Shown one piece after another: positions 46,252-58,000 of a stretch of 64,000 nt of DNA. Under the pieces are notes generated by a model. The model made no database searches. It worked only from the letters and a program-made list of their open reading frames with translations, and was not told the DNA's origin. The position numbers and the translations under genes were made by a program. Each line of letters opens with the position of its first letter. The first letter of the stretch is position 1. This DNA is from Enoplolaimus lenunculus (taxonomy: Eukaryota; Nematoda; Enoplea; Enoplida; Thoracostomopsidae): the NCBI GenBank assembly GCA_030248215.1, contig JASANG010002449.1:186001-250000 (forward strand). Direction: 5' to 3'.

Positions 46252-46845
46252 GATTGGACTCAGTTCCGCAGGTTGCAGTGCATGGTATATAATTTGTCTA
46301 ACTGTTCAACAAAAAAATTTTGAGTCCCAAGTAGCGGACCTTTCCTTGCTGCACCTTAGAAGTCAAATTTGATCGTGAATCCAGGGCAGTTATGAGAATC
46401 TCAAATATGTCACAATTTTCAAAGTCCAACCATTTTTGGGCAAACGCCGGTATGGAGATAACCGAAAAGACCCTGCAATTAGCCTACTTTTTTCACAGGA
46501 GTAAGTTTGAAAACCAATTGATTAGCAACATTACACGCTGAAAACGCAACCAGTAAAGTGTGCTTAGTAAATATGCGCGAGCGCAAATTTACATACAAAT
46601 TAGGCAAAAAAGTTTCGTCGACTCCAACTAATGGGGGGCCTATCACCTATCACCCTCCTTATCACCGCCCTGGCGGTTACGATTGTGGATTTGAATTTTT
46701 ACACCAACGGATTAATTTTATTCAAAAAACAGTTTCGACTCACATTTTTGTCGAGGAGTTACACAGCCTTATCACCAATGGCGATAGTATTAAGTAGCTA
46801 CAAACGTTTAAGAATACGTGTAGTCCTTTTCGCCGTATATTTTAG

Positions 46846-47117
46846 AAACCAACGATGACGACGACTGGCAGCTGGTTCGGATTCAAACAAACCGGCAACA
46901 GCAATCAGACACACTTGCGGGTATCGGAGTGCCATTGAGAAACATATCGATTTATATTCACAATGATGTGGTACCAAAAAAGCCTCAAGCAACAATAATT
47001 ATAGCACTGTTAAGCGTTATGATTGTTATCACTTGTATTACTGTTGTTGCCATAGTGACGTCAAAAATAATCAAAGATCGCAAAGCGACATCAAATTCTG
47101 AACAAGTCAATCCGTGA
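46846..47117 (+). CDS. Second copy of the LRR gene terminal exon
   Basis: Starts after the acceptor TATATTTTAG and enters in the same phase as exon 7 at 40768. It encodes the acidic linker, the same transmembrane helix (ATIIIALLSVMIVITCITVV) and the same tail ending SEQVNP. It is 6 bases shorter. The stretch that reads WGSWFGFKSNRDKQQ in unit A reads WQLVRIQTNRQQQ here: local indels shift and then restore the frame. Exons 1-6 are not duplicated, so it could serve only as an alternative last exon spliced from exon 6 (39412), or be unused. Confidence 0.6.
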
Positions 47118-47343
47118 ATGTATGTGAGGAACGGCGTACTACAAAACAAAACTAGTTATACGAGCAGATTTCACAAAAGTGTGCTGTGAGATAAGAAATC
47201 GGACTTTTTTTCTGGACACTGAAAACAAATCGGAATTTTGTGATAGCTCGTAGTCGCAAATAAATGCCGAAGAATGAAGCGCGGCCTATAACTAGTCATG
47301 AAGTAGTGTTCGGTGGCAAAACACGTTTTTTAATAAAGATAAG

Positions 47344-47487
47344 GGCCCATGTATAGAACAGGGCCGGAACAGTAGTATAAGCATAGTCCTAAGCCTAAGC
47401 AAAAAATTAGTCTAAAGCTTAAACTGACTCTATTATAGCCCCTCCGGAAAACGATCCGGCCCTGTTCCTAATTCCTATACATGGGCC
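47344..47487 (+). mobile_element. GGCC-type MITE with exact 8-bp target duplication (unit B)
   Basis: GGCCCATGTATAGAACAGGG to the complementary end TATACATGGGCC, flanked by AAGATAAG at 47336-47343 and 47488-47495. Confidence 0.9.
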
Positions 47488-47495
47488 AAGATAAG

Positions 47496-47655
47496 TATAT
47501 GCCTAGCGAAGCGATGAGTCTGTAAAAGAGTAGGCTTACATTCTAGACTAAATTTCTTTGCTTAGGTTTAGGCTTAGGCTTAGGAATACGCTATTGCAAC
47601 GCTTAGGCTTAGGATACGCTGAATCTACTGTTACGGCCTTAAAGTAACATTGGCC
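47496..47655 (+). mobile_element. GGCC-type MITE, right end only (unit B)
   Basis: Counterpart of 41385-41546; two TTAGGC arrays and the end TTAAAGTAACATTGGCC. Confidence 0.7.
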
Positions 47656-48006
47656 GATCTTGCAAGCATCCACGGGCTTTCTAAACTTTTTAAAAAGCGA
47701 TGCACGGAAGTTTCAGGATCTTGCATTAATTTCGTAATTTTTATTTCAATGAAAATGAAATATTGTGATCTACAACTTTGAGCAAAAAAAATAACGAAAA
47801 CAATGATGTTTACTGGAAACAAATACCAGAACCTGTTTATTAAAGTCAAACCGCCCGTACTTTAAGTTCATAAAACAAGAATCTCAACCAAGCCCGTCAC
47901 AGAGTGTGAGCTTAAACGAAGAGTTAAGGTTACATTTTTGAGGATGATTTATATAAATATACGCGATGAAAAGTATGTAAAGTTCAAACCACAAAGATGT
48001 GTTTAT

Positions 48007-48991
48007 TAGTGATGGGCATCGGATATTTTTCATATCCGGATATCCGGCCATTCTTGCCGGATATTTGTCCGGATATACGGATATCCGAAATGAAATTTTC
48101 TATTTTGGATATCCGAAACTCGATTTAAGCTATAAGAACTTAACAGAAGGTGTAATTAGTTACTGGGTTTTGGCTGCAGGTCCTTCGAGGGACTAGGACA
48201 ATGTAGGCACTGTCTGACACAGTGTGTGACAATATGAGTTCCTTCGACAGACCCTGTAAATCGGTACAAAGCTCCTTCGGCCACTTTTGTTATGAATAGC
48301 TGAGTCCATTCTGACAGACTCTGGACAAAACCGTTGTCGTTTAAATAACGTATTGACAATTTAGCATGGGTATGGACGGCAACGTGACAAAGCATAGGTC
48401 CTTTAGAGAGAGTGCGAGTTGTCAGCAGGGTCTACAACGGATATGAGAGACATTTGAACATGTAATTTGGAAACAATAAAATTAGACTTAAGGGCTCGTA
48501 TGTGGGGATAATTTTTTACAGTAGCGTAGAGAGTATAACGTGGAAGACCCATAAACTTGTTATCATCATTCTCAGATACACGAAGTGTTAACTCAGAAAA
48601 ACGTTGTGTTAAATATAACCGCTAAAACGTCCCAGAGGTAAATTAGCGTTGCTTTGAATTTACGGATAGAGCCAAACTGTGTGAAACCCAGCCGTTCATT
48701 TACAGACTAGGCCCAGGGCCGTAGATGTTTCTATTATTAAATTTTGGCTTAAGAAAAAGATTTTGAATCATCATGGAACAATTATGCAAGAATGTGGTTT
48801 AATATTCTGGCTGAGGTTTGGATACAGAATTTTTTCGTAAGTTCCAGCTATTTTGGAGGTGAAACCATGCAAATTATTCCAGAAAAAATTTAGACAAAAG
48901 TATTTCGGATATCCGAATTTCCGGATACACGTTTCATTTCGGATACATATTCGGATATTTTTCATATCCGGATATCCGGTGCCCATCTATA
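48007..48991 (+). mobile_element. Non-autonomous hAT-like element, 1 kb (unit B)
   Basis: Counterpart of 41900-42907 with the same termini and the same GTGTTTAT duplication (47999-48006 and 48992-48999). It is 23 bases shorter through scattered small indels. Confidence 0.9.
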
Positions 48992-49200
48992 GTGTTTATC
49001 AGCTTCGTCAAATCAAACAACTTGAATAAATTTTAATAAACCAGCGTTTTAACAATAACAGCAGTATTAATATATTTAAGGCTGCAAAGGTTGTTGCGCT
49101 ATAGACGTAGAAAAAGTGGTTGGTGTTCATCACTATTTTTTTGTTTATAAATCCGTGTTTCAAAAAATTTTAAGTAACAAAACAACGGTTTAATCTAGAC

Positions 49201-49379
49201 GGCGCATGAAAAGATCAGGGGCGGAACGTTTTTCTGTAGGACTGCAATAGAGTATTAGTTTAAGCTTTAGACTAATTTTTTTGTTTGGCTTAAGCGTAGG
49301 AATATGCTTATTCTTACGCTTAGTCTTAGGCTTCGGGCTTATATAAAATACTGTTCCGCCCCTGTTCTTTACATTGGCC
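49201..49379 (+). mobile_element. GGCC-type MITE with exact 8-bp target duplication (unit B)
   Basis: GGCGCATGAAAAGATCAGGG to GTTCTTTACATTGGCC, flanked by ATCTAGAC at 49193-49200 and 49380-49387. Confidence 0.9.
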
Positions 49380-49635
49380 ATCTAGACTATAGTTTCTAAG
49401 ACCACATAATGTGCAATGACACATCCACATCTGTAAAGAGACTGCTAATACAAACAGTGTTAGAACTTAAGAACGCAATTCCAAACAACACAATCGACGC
49501 AAACCATTGTGAAGGAAAACGAACTTCAATATTAAATTAAAACGATCCCAACCTTGCCTAAATTTTATCAGCGTTTCAACAGTAGGATAACGCAAACGAA
49601 TTGCAAACAACAAACACAATCCACCGAAAAATACC

Positions 49636-50007
49636 CTACGCTTTCACAGCGAATTTTCTCATCGGATAATTGCGTTCTTTTCTCGCCTGTTTCCGTGTCT
49701 TGATCTTCAGCTCGCGTGGCGTTAACGCTCGTCGCATCGCACGTGTTTTCCGCATCCGTAAATCAGTTGGTTTATACTTTTTCCCTTTATAAAGTTTACG
49801 TAAATTTTCTTTTTGCGTCTGATTGATCACCGTTAAAACACGGGCAATCGATTTGCGAACAACGCGAATTTTCGCCAGCTTTGACGCCGCCGCACCGGTA
49901 ACTTTAGCGACACGTAGCGCTGCTAGTTCTTGCCGCAGTTCTTCGAGTTGTCGCATCAAATCTTCACGGCGTTTGCCACGAAGTTCGCTTGCTTTCACAC
50001 GAACCAT
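49636..50007 (-). CDS. RPL35: Ribosomal protein L35 (uL29), copy B
   Basis: Encodes exactly the same 123 residues as copy A. The only coding difference I see is synonymous (a leucine codon, TTG against TTA, at 49833). The flanks are also alike for several hundred bases, including the upstream region, so both copies should be expressed if the promoter lies within the duplicated unit. The nearest neighbour upstream is the 3' end of DNAJC1, on the same strand. Confidence 0.95.
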   Translation of the reverse strand: MVRVKASELRGKRREDLMRQLEELRQELAALRVAKVTGAAASKLAKIRVVRKSIARVLTVINQTQKENLRKLYKGKKYKPTDLRMRKTRAMRRALTPRELKIKTRKQARKERNYPMRKFAVKA

Positions 50008-50409
50008 AGTGTTTGTTGATTCTTATCACTAACAAATTCTATACCAAACAACAAATCTGAAATCATAAGAAGGATGTCAATTGGGAACACACAGGTTCAA
50101 AACATTCGCTATTCACCAGGCGAGTCAGTGAGCGTTGAAAAAGCACATGTTCTATGCTTTATAGACTTTTGTTTGAAATGTTGCTGTTTAGGCTATAATG
50201 TGCAAAATTCGTTGAAGCTATAACGCAAAATTTGATTAAAAATCAAATCACCAACCATCTTAGAAATACTGGTTTAAACTTCAGGTGCAGGTAAAAGGTG
50301 GCTCGTGGGGATCTGTTTAGCGTGGGTAAACCCGCGGGTAAAATTTTTTTATTTGCCTGGGTAAAGCGTGGGTGGGTTAAACATCGTGTTATTAACCGAA
50401 GTATTAATC

Positions 50410-50545
50410 AGATTGCGTAATTTTAAGTTAACCAGTACCATATAGAGCCCTTCACGAAAATTTTGCTGTGGATGCGGCGGGCTTCGAACTCGCGACGTAC
50501 GGACCACCGATTCACTGCTCTAACCACTTAATTCGCAGCGATGAA
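50410..50545 (-). mobile_element. tRNA-derived SINE (GAAGGGCTCTATATGGT type), unit B
   Basis: Counterpart of 44323-44438 with a better B box (GCGAGTTCGAAGCCC) and A box (TTAAGTGGTTAGAGCAG). Confidence 0.65.
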
Positions 50546-50554
50546 AACTTTTCC

Positions 50555-50726
50555 GGCCAATGTTTAGAACAGGGGCGGCACAGTATTATAAGCAGATTCC
50601 TGATCCTAAGCGTAAAGAATGGTTTATTCCAAAACCTAAGCCAAGCAAAAAAATTTAGTCTAAAGCTAAACTTAATCTATTTTAGTCCCACAGAAAACCG
50701 TTCCGCATATGACCTTTACATGGGCC
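50555..50726 (+). mobile_element. GGCC-type MITE with exact 8-bp target duplication (unit B)
   Basis: GGCCAATGTTTAGAACAGGG to CCTTTACATGGGCC, flanked by ACTTTTCC at 50547-50554 and 50727-50734. Confidence 0.9.
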
Positions 50727-50779
50727 ACTTTTCCCATCAATGGCTTTATATACCGTAAGTTTGGTACAAGACATCGTCT

Positions 50780-50940
50780 CTCACATTTCCCAACCAATCC
50801 CACTAAGTAATTCTAATTTGAGCAGGACCATATAGAACCCTTCGCGAAAATTTTGCTGTAGATACGGTGGGATCGAACCGATGACGTACGGAATACCGGT
50901 AGGCTGGTCTAACCACTAAACTACACAGCTAAGCAAACTT
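50780..50940 (-). mobile_element. tRNA-derived SINE (GAAGGGCTCTATATGGT type), best copy
   Basis: The minus strand gives a near-complete tRNA-like head: GCTGTGTAGTTTAGTGGTTA (A box), then CATCGGTTCGATCCCACC (B box), ending CTACAGC, which pairs with the first bases. The tail AAAATTTTCGCGAAGGGTTC and GGTTGGGAAATGTGAGAG follows. Confidence 0.7.
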
Positions 50941-51359
50941 TTCACTACAAAGGTCTAAAATACAGTACAGCCATATATAGTTAATTTCCGTATACGTAGC
51001 ACACAATACACATCAGAACACGACAAATATTTGATGCAGTCCTTACCTTAAATATAAGATACTTAAAGTATATACTAGAAGCCCAACAATAAGTGCTCAA
51101 TAATCGCAAATTATACGTTTTCACAAACAATTGGGTTTCAAAATTTATTTATAAATAACATCGCAGCAACTCAACAATGCGAAATAAATTACTGTTCAAA
51201 ATGTCCCATAAACACTACGCGAACCACAAATTTGAATTTAGCATTGCAACGTTTACAAGTGTTACAAAAGTGTATCTCATATTATGCGCAGGAAAACAAG
51301 ACCAAGTTATTAAAAAATTCAATGCTCTACCGGCTAGGGTTTTCACGTCTGGTTGCATC

Positions 51360-51774
51360 CAGTGTGCGACCGGATATACGGTTCCAGTTTAATTATCCGG
51401 AAAAACTGATATCAGTACCTGGTATAAACCTACCGGATATTTACGGCTGTGGTGCCGAACATCATAAAAAAGCTTTTTACAAAGTGATAGTCTCTAACAT
51501 CTTGCTGCGATTATATTTCTGGGCAAGTCAACAATTCAAGTTTTGATAATTTTCAGTTACTTTTAACATTGTACGCGAGCGAGAAACGCATTTTTGCATT
51601 AAAAATTTTCAGGTTATCAACAGCAATTATGAAATTTATAACAGACGAAAACGTGAGGACGATAAAAATACAGCGAAAAATAAGGTATTTTAACATATTA
51701 TAACATATCCGGTTCCTGTTTGGGTAAAAAATTCAATTTCCGTACCTTTTAAGTTAATATCCGGTCGCACCCTG
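51360..51774 (+). mobile_element. Non-autonomous hAT-like element of 415 bp
   Basis: Termini CAGTGTGCGACCGGATAT and the complement of CAGGGTGCGACCGGATAT. Flanks GTTGCATC (51352-51359) and GTTACATC (51775-51782) match at 7 of 8. No coding capacity. Its left part is repeated, truncated, at 46138-46251. Confidence 0.85.
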
Positions 51775-52012
51775 GTTACATCCTATGTTCGTTATTCATA
51801 TATTGGAAAATATCCATTCTTTTCTTAATCCTAATAGTGCAAATATATATTTTAAAGCTATTTTGTGTTGCACCACATGTGCAACGCATCTGAATGATGG
51901 CATGGGACCACAAACTAACGATACTGATATACCTATTAATACATCTAATTAACAACAGCTTAAGGCACGCAGGGTTTATTAACGATCAAAGCTCTCCATG
52001 TTTCACGAGTTG

Positions 52013-55000
52013 TTATCTCACTGACACATTAGCTCTGATATCACCCCGTGACAAATCAGTATCCGCGAGTTCTTTTTGCTTCTTTTTCTGTTGCACTAGC
52101 GCAGCTAAATGCTTAAACCTTGCGATACAGTCTTCTTTGCCTTTCCCCGGTACCATCAGCGCGATTCGTTCCCAACGATCAGATAGCCCGCAATTCTTTC
52201 CATACGTTGACAATGCTTGTTCCAGGCATCGCTGCTGATTTGCTGACCAGTCGAGGGCAGCAATTCCGGAACCTTCTGAAAACTGACTACTTGATTCTTC
52301 TTCTTGCGCAGACGCATCCGATATGAAATGCTGTGTTTGGTGTAACCTATCGGTTTGACTGCGGTCACTACTGCTTTTATCAGTCCTGGAATCAACAATC
52401 TTCGGCGCATGAGCAATGTTTGTAGTTTGTTTACAAGGGTCAGTTGTGGATAAAGTTGGTGATGGCAGCCGGGTTTCGGCGAGAGTCAAAATCGACGGCG
52501 ACTGTTGAGATTCAGCCAAACGGCCAGATGCCAATTTATCGTACTCTGCAGGCGCCAGTTTTTTCAACTCGCCAACCATATCCGTGACATCCTGGAAACA
52601 ATAATATATTTCGTAACATACATTCAACAGCAATGCTTGTGCCACTGTTACCACTCCTCAAACGTTGTTTGGAACTAAAATAAATCTGAACAAGAGGAGG
52701 TTTCTGAAGTAGAGAAAAGAGCCTCTCGCTTTCGAGCTTCCTCCAGTTGATTCCATTATTTCTCCACTTCCCCTGGAACAGCAGTAACAACTTTATTAGA
52801 ATTTGGAGATATAAACATAAAAATCAGCCGTAAATAATATCGATATGAAACCAGGTCTTCGAAATCAGTCTCTGCTTATTTACCTGAACTTTTCGTCGCA
52901 TAGCGCGAGCAATACGTTCCCATCTGTCTGGAGTGCCTACAGGATACTTCACGCTACTTAGTCGTATTAGCGTAGTTAATTGAGGTGTCGTCCACGAACC
53001 GGTGTAGATTTCATCCAGAGATTCTGCTTGTTTTACAGGCACTGTCGTTGGCACTGGAGCGCACTTAATCGTTGCAGATTCACCTATTTCTGCTGCACAT
53101 CGTAATTCTGTTTTTCTACTGCGCTTAACCTAAATATGTTGGTGATACTTTTAACAAACGACCACGTTGTTCCCATAAGTAGAATTAACCACTGTAAAAT
53201 TACATCTGAACCAAATTTGTTACAAATTCTTATTTCTTATCCAAGCACTAAAAGTCACTTTAGTTAGGTATATTACCTAATAATCCCAATCAAAAACTAA
53301 CAAACAAAAATCAGATTTATATTATAACTACTTAGCCATTCGACTTTGTAATTCTAATTACACAGTACACCAACCGATGTTAGATACAACCATTTCTGGG
53401 ACCGAATGTTCACATGACCACTGCAACTACTAATCCGTTCTAAGGTCCTACTTTCTCGCTTTCATTTTCTGATCCATATTCGCGTTCAGCGTCCAGCGCC
53501 AGAACAGCTGCTTCACGTCTTGCTTGCATTCGCTGTCGCAATTCTTCACGCAGCATCAAAATATATGTAGGAATATTTTTTGTGAAGGAAACCTAAAAAT
53601 AACACAACCGACGGTGAGAAAAAATTACTTAAGGTACGTAAAATCATTATTCAGTTGCTACCGTGGTGCATTGCATTGTCTTGCTACATTTACGGAATAA
53701 AATTGAAATTTACTTAACTTTTACTGCACAAAATATATCATAATAATCTCGGGCATATTAAAGAATTTTTAAACACCTGCAAACGGGGTGGGGTTGCCCA
53801 AAAACGCAACGCATGCCTATATACATTCCTTTCCATACAGAATGTGCCCAGTTTTATACTCTTGTGCACGGTATAATCGTCTCTTAATTACAACAACTGA
53901 CTAAAATTGTGAATAATTATGCTACTAACCAAAGACCGAACCAAGAGGAACGGAAACAAATTAAAACAATCCGGTGATGGCAGCGTGGACATCTGTTGTT
54001 CGATCAATTCATCTACGTCCACGCCAGCACGTTTCAGTTTTTTTTCTTTACGTCTGAACATAGAGGTAACCGTTTAAGTACATAACAAAATTCCATTTAT
54101 TTGTTTCTTGTGGTCCGTTGTTCTGGTAGCAGAGCCCGGACTGCATAAGAAAACGGCCACAAGAATTTAGCATAGGTGAACTTTTCGGTATATCAAATCA
54201 AGCAAAAGTTAAAATGTGTACAGCGAATACATACTACCGGCACGGTACAACCGGAATCACAAACTACTGGAAACGGGAAATAAAAATACCAGATTTTTTC
54301 CAGAACGACAGGAACAAAATAACTTGCTGAAACACTTATTTTGAGCATATATAACACTTAAAAATATTACGCACCAAGCCATCTTTTTCAGCATTTGGGC
54401 GGCGCTATACTTGTCGTGCGGTATCGTCCGTCACCATACGGTATCGTGCGTGAAGAATTTACGTACGATACCGCACGCTGACGTACGGCGACGGACGGCA
54501 CAGAACGGTGGCACGGCGCCTTACGTTATCAAAAGTATAGCGACACCCTCTATCATAAAACGGTTAACATGAACACGCAACGTTTTAATGTTTAAATTGA
54601 TGCGTTAAACCCCTTTTGAAAGGAATTATGTGACAGTTTTAAATTTCGATATCGTGATGTTTTTACGAATTGTTTCTAACAAAAATCGTTAAAACAGCTC
54701 ACCTTTAACTTTCGAAACTGACTGAAAAATAGTTACTCTGCAGTTTTGTTATATTATACCAGACATAAAACGAAACAACTGCCCAGTCGAACAATAGGAA
54801 TATTTAATATGTAAGTACCTCAATATGGTTGTAGATGCCGCTCGGTGTCAATTTATATATAATTGTGTCAAAGATTGTTTTACTACCTTAGTTCCACCAG
54901 AATTCCTTTAGTTTCTGTATTCCTGCAAAAAATCTAACCCCGTTTCTGATCCTGTTTCAACATTGACATTGCAGAACTCAGAAATGCTTTTTAACTGTGT

Positions 55001-58000
55001 TTTGCAAACCATTTCAACATTGAAAACATTTTGTCGTTCTTAAAGTATTAATTCAAAACGAATCCCTTTCATCTCATTCAGTTTAGTAATAAGTTGTTAA
55101 TCTAAAATATTTGATTATTGATTTTGTATGATTGATGAAAACGAAGGTTGATTTTCTATTTATGTCAACAACAATAACACCGGAATCAGACAGTGAAAAA
55201 TGCCGAATTTTCCAACGACAACCTGAATACCGGCTGCACCCTAAACCATCATATAGGTTTTTGGTATCTTTAGAAAGAAACGAGAATGGCATAAACAATC
55301 AACAATATTACGCATAAACACTTCAACTAAACTTAGTTGTATAGCGGTGGTCAGGACCATTTTTCGACGTTCAACATATACTGCAAACTAAAATGCCAAC
55401 AATTACGTACCTCAATTTCGCACCAATATTATCGTCGAGCACAAGTTTTTGCTCAAAGTATACCGCCCACATCACAAGATAGTGGCCAATTGTTGCAAAT
55501 AGAGTTATAAACACGCTCAACTCCCAAGCAGACATTTTACGCATTTTTCGAAAGTAGAACACAGGCGTTTTCCAGTCTGGAAGGCCGAATTCCAATATCT
55601 ATAATCGCAATTGAAATATTAAGCTTAAACCAGAATATTTTTCTGTTTTCGCCACTGTTCAAAATGCAACCACGAGCGTATCTGCGTAATTATTTAGAAA
55701 CGACAATCAGACTTTTCAACGTTCACGTCGAGTGAAATATTCATAAACCTTGTAACAGGGCAAACTTTACAGAATGCTAATACACGTTTCATAATTACAA
55801 AGACAAACCCTAATTTACAAAATTGCATACACCTACCTGGTCATAGCTTTGTCGAATTTTATCATCTTTAAGCACTTCATAAATGGCAGCTAACTGTCGA
55901 AATTTTTCTGTAGCATCCGCTTCTTTATTGCGATCAGGATGCAATTTCAGACTAAACTGGCGGTACGCCTACAACCTGAACCAAAGTTGTTTTGGTCAAC
56001 CACTTCAATCACAACTCATAATTTATACCTATGTTTTTGAATATACGTATGCACATACGTAACATCGTATCTAAAACTCCAACCAAAGTTTCGCTATACA
56101 TTAGAAACTATTAAAATTTTTTTCGTTTTTAGCGGAATACACAATTTTAATTTTAACCTATTGCACACTTAGAGAAAGCAACGTGAATCTAAAACCTTCA
56201 TAAGTGATACACCAAAAAATATATATTTTATAGTAAGATATAACCGAATATCTCTCTCCTACACGACCGGCACAACATCAGTCATTCTACTCCGGCTCCG
56301 GTGTTTTACCTTGCCGGATATTTATTACTAAAAAGTACAACATAACTCTGCATTACAGTATTATTAACGACCAAATACCAATACATGGCTAAGAATTTTT
56401 AAGGGCATTGTAGCGACAAAATCACAACCGTTATAGCAAGTAGTACTAAATTAGCGTGATTAAATTTAACTCTTTATTGAAATCAGGCTGGCAACAAAGG
56501 TTCAGATTCGGCAAAAATTTGCGACTCGGATTCGAATTTGGTTGTGAAAAAGCTGAATCCAACAATTTTCGGCAATATGTTTTTTCAGTTTTAAACAATA
56601 AAAATTCTAAATGTATAACTTGTTATATTGACAAAAAATTTTGCTTCAGGTCAGAAATCTTAAAACTGAGATCGGGCACGAAATAAATTAACGTTTATAT
56701 GCAGCTGACATTACGTTGATACTTTGAAACAAACTATAGATAAAACTGAAATTTGCAACATGCAAGATTCGGACTCGGCAAATTTGCAAAGGATTCATAT
56801 TCGGCAAATGGTGGCTTCGGTGCCACCTTGGTTGAAATAGGCATTTAAATATTCTCCAGCTCCAGCTTTGAAAACTGCCAGAGCGAGATTTCGAAGTATT
56901 CCAAACCGGTACTTTTGAGCGAAGCGAAACAAAGCGTTTTATGTTTTGTACTTTGTGGTCGAAAGGTGGGTGTCCGTCCGTCCGTCTATCCGTCCGAAAA
57001 GAATCTCAGGAACAGCTGAACCGATTTTGATAAACTTTTTTGTTTCAAACCCAATTATCCTGGGGTGTTAACCTCGCATTGGGGTTTTAAAATTTTAAGC
57101 CGTTTATTAGCTGCAGGCTAATTTGTATAATTAATTAAGCCTAAATTAGGACTTTCTACATTATTTCACTAATTATTAGTTATAAAGCACTCTAATTTTA
57201 GCAATAAAGGGTTTTTGGGTGCGAGAAATCTGCAGAGGCTGTTCACAAACCTCCAAAACCGATAATTGGGCAGTTAGATAATAGATAATTTGCATATTAG
57301 CATAGTTTATAAGCCTAAATTAGGACTTTTTCCAATATTTCACTAATTATTAAGGTTAAAAGCAATATAATTTCAGCACTAAAGGGTTTTTAGGCGCGAG
57401 GAATTTGAATAAATTGTTTACAGACCTCCAAAACCGATAACTGAACAGTTAGCTAAGAGCTAATTTGCATGTTTGCTCAAATGACAAGACAACATTAGGA
57501 CTTTTTAAATTATTGCAATAATTATTAGGGTGACTGAAAGGTTTTTGCGTGCGAGGAATCTGAGGAAATTGTTTACAAATTTCCAAAACCGATAAATGAA
57601 TAGTTAGCTAATAGATATTTTGCATATAAGCATAACTGATAAGCCTAAATTAGGCGTTTTTAAAATGTTTTCCTAATTATTACGGTTACGCAATCTAATT
57701 TCAGCAGTAATGGGTTTTTGGGTGCGAGGAATCTGAGTAAATTGTTTACAAACCTCCAAAACCGATAAATGAATAGTTAGCTTAATAACTAATTTGCATA
57801 TTAAATTAATTGCTTACGTGTGTTTGAGCTTCGCTCAATAAATGTAGTCCCACTACGACTGGTGGTATCAGGTTAAACGGGGGAGATGAGCGAAAAACAC
57901 CACATTTTGATCCCACCGGACACCTGGACAAAGTCTCCTTTTTCGATCAGTTAATATTGGTAACATTTATTGCTGCTTGCATGATATAGAGCAAACAAAT

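Larger units (their letters stand above)
46253..51510. repeat. Tandem duplication, unit B
   Basis: Second unit, directly adjoining unit A. RPL35 and the 3' half of LRR exon 7 are almost unchanged, while blocks such as 46320-46870 and 48170-48300 differ from unit A by many one- or two-base indels. A misassembled pair of haplotypes would look much the same. Confidence 0.95.
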
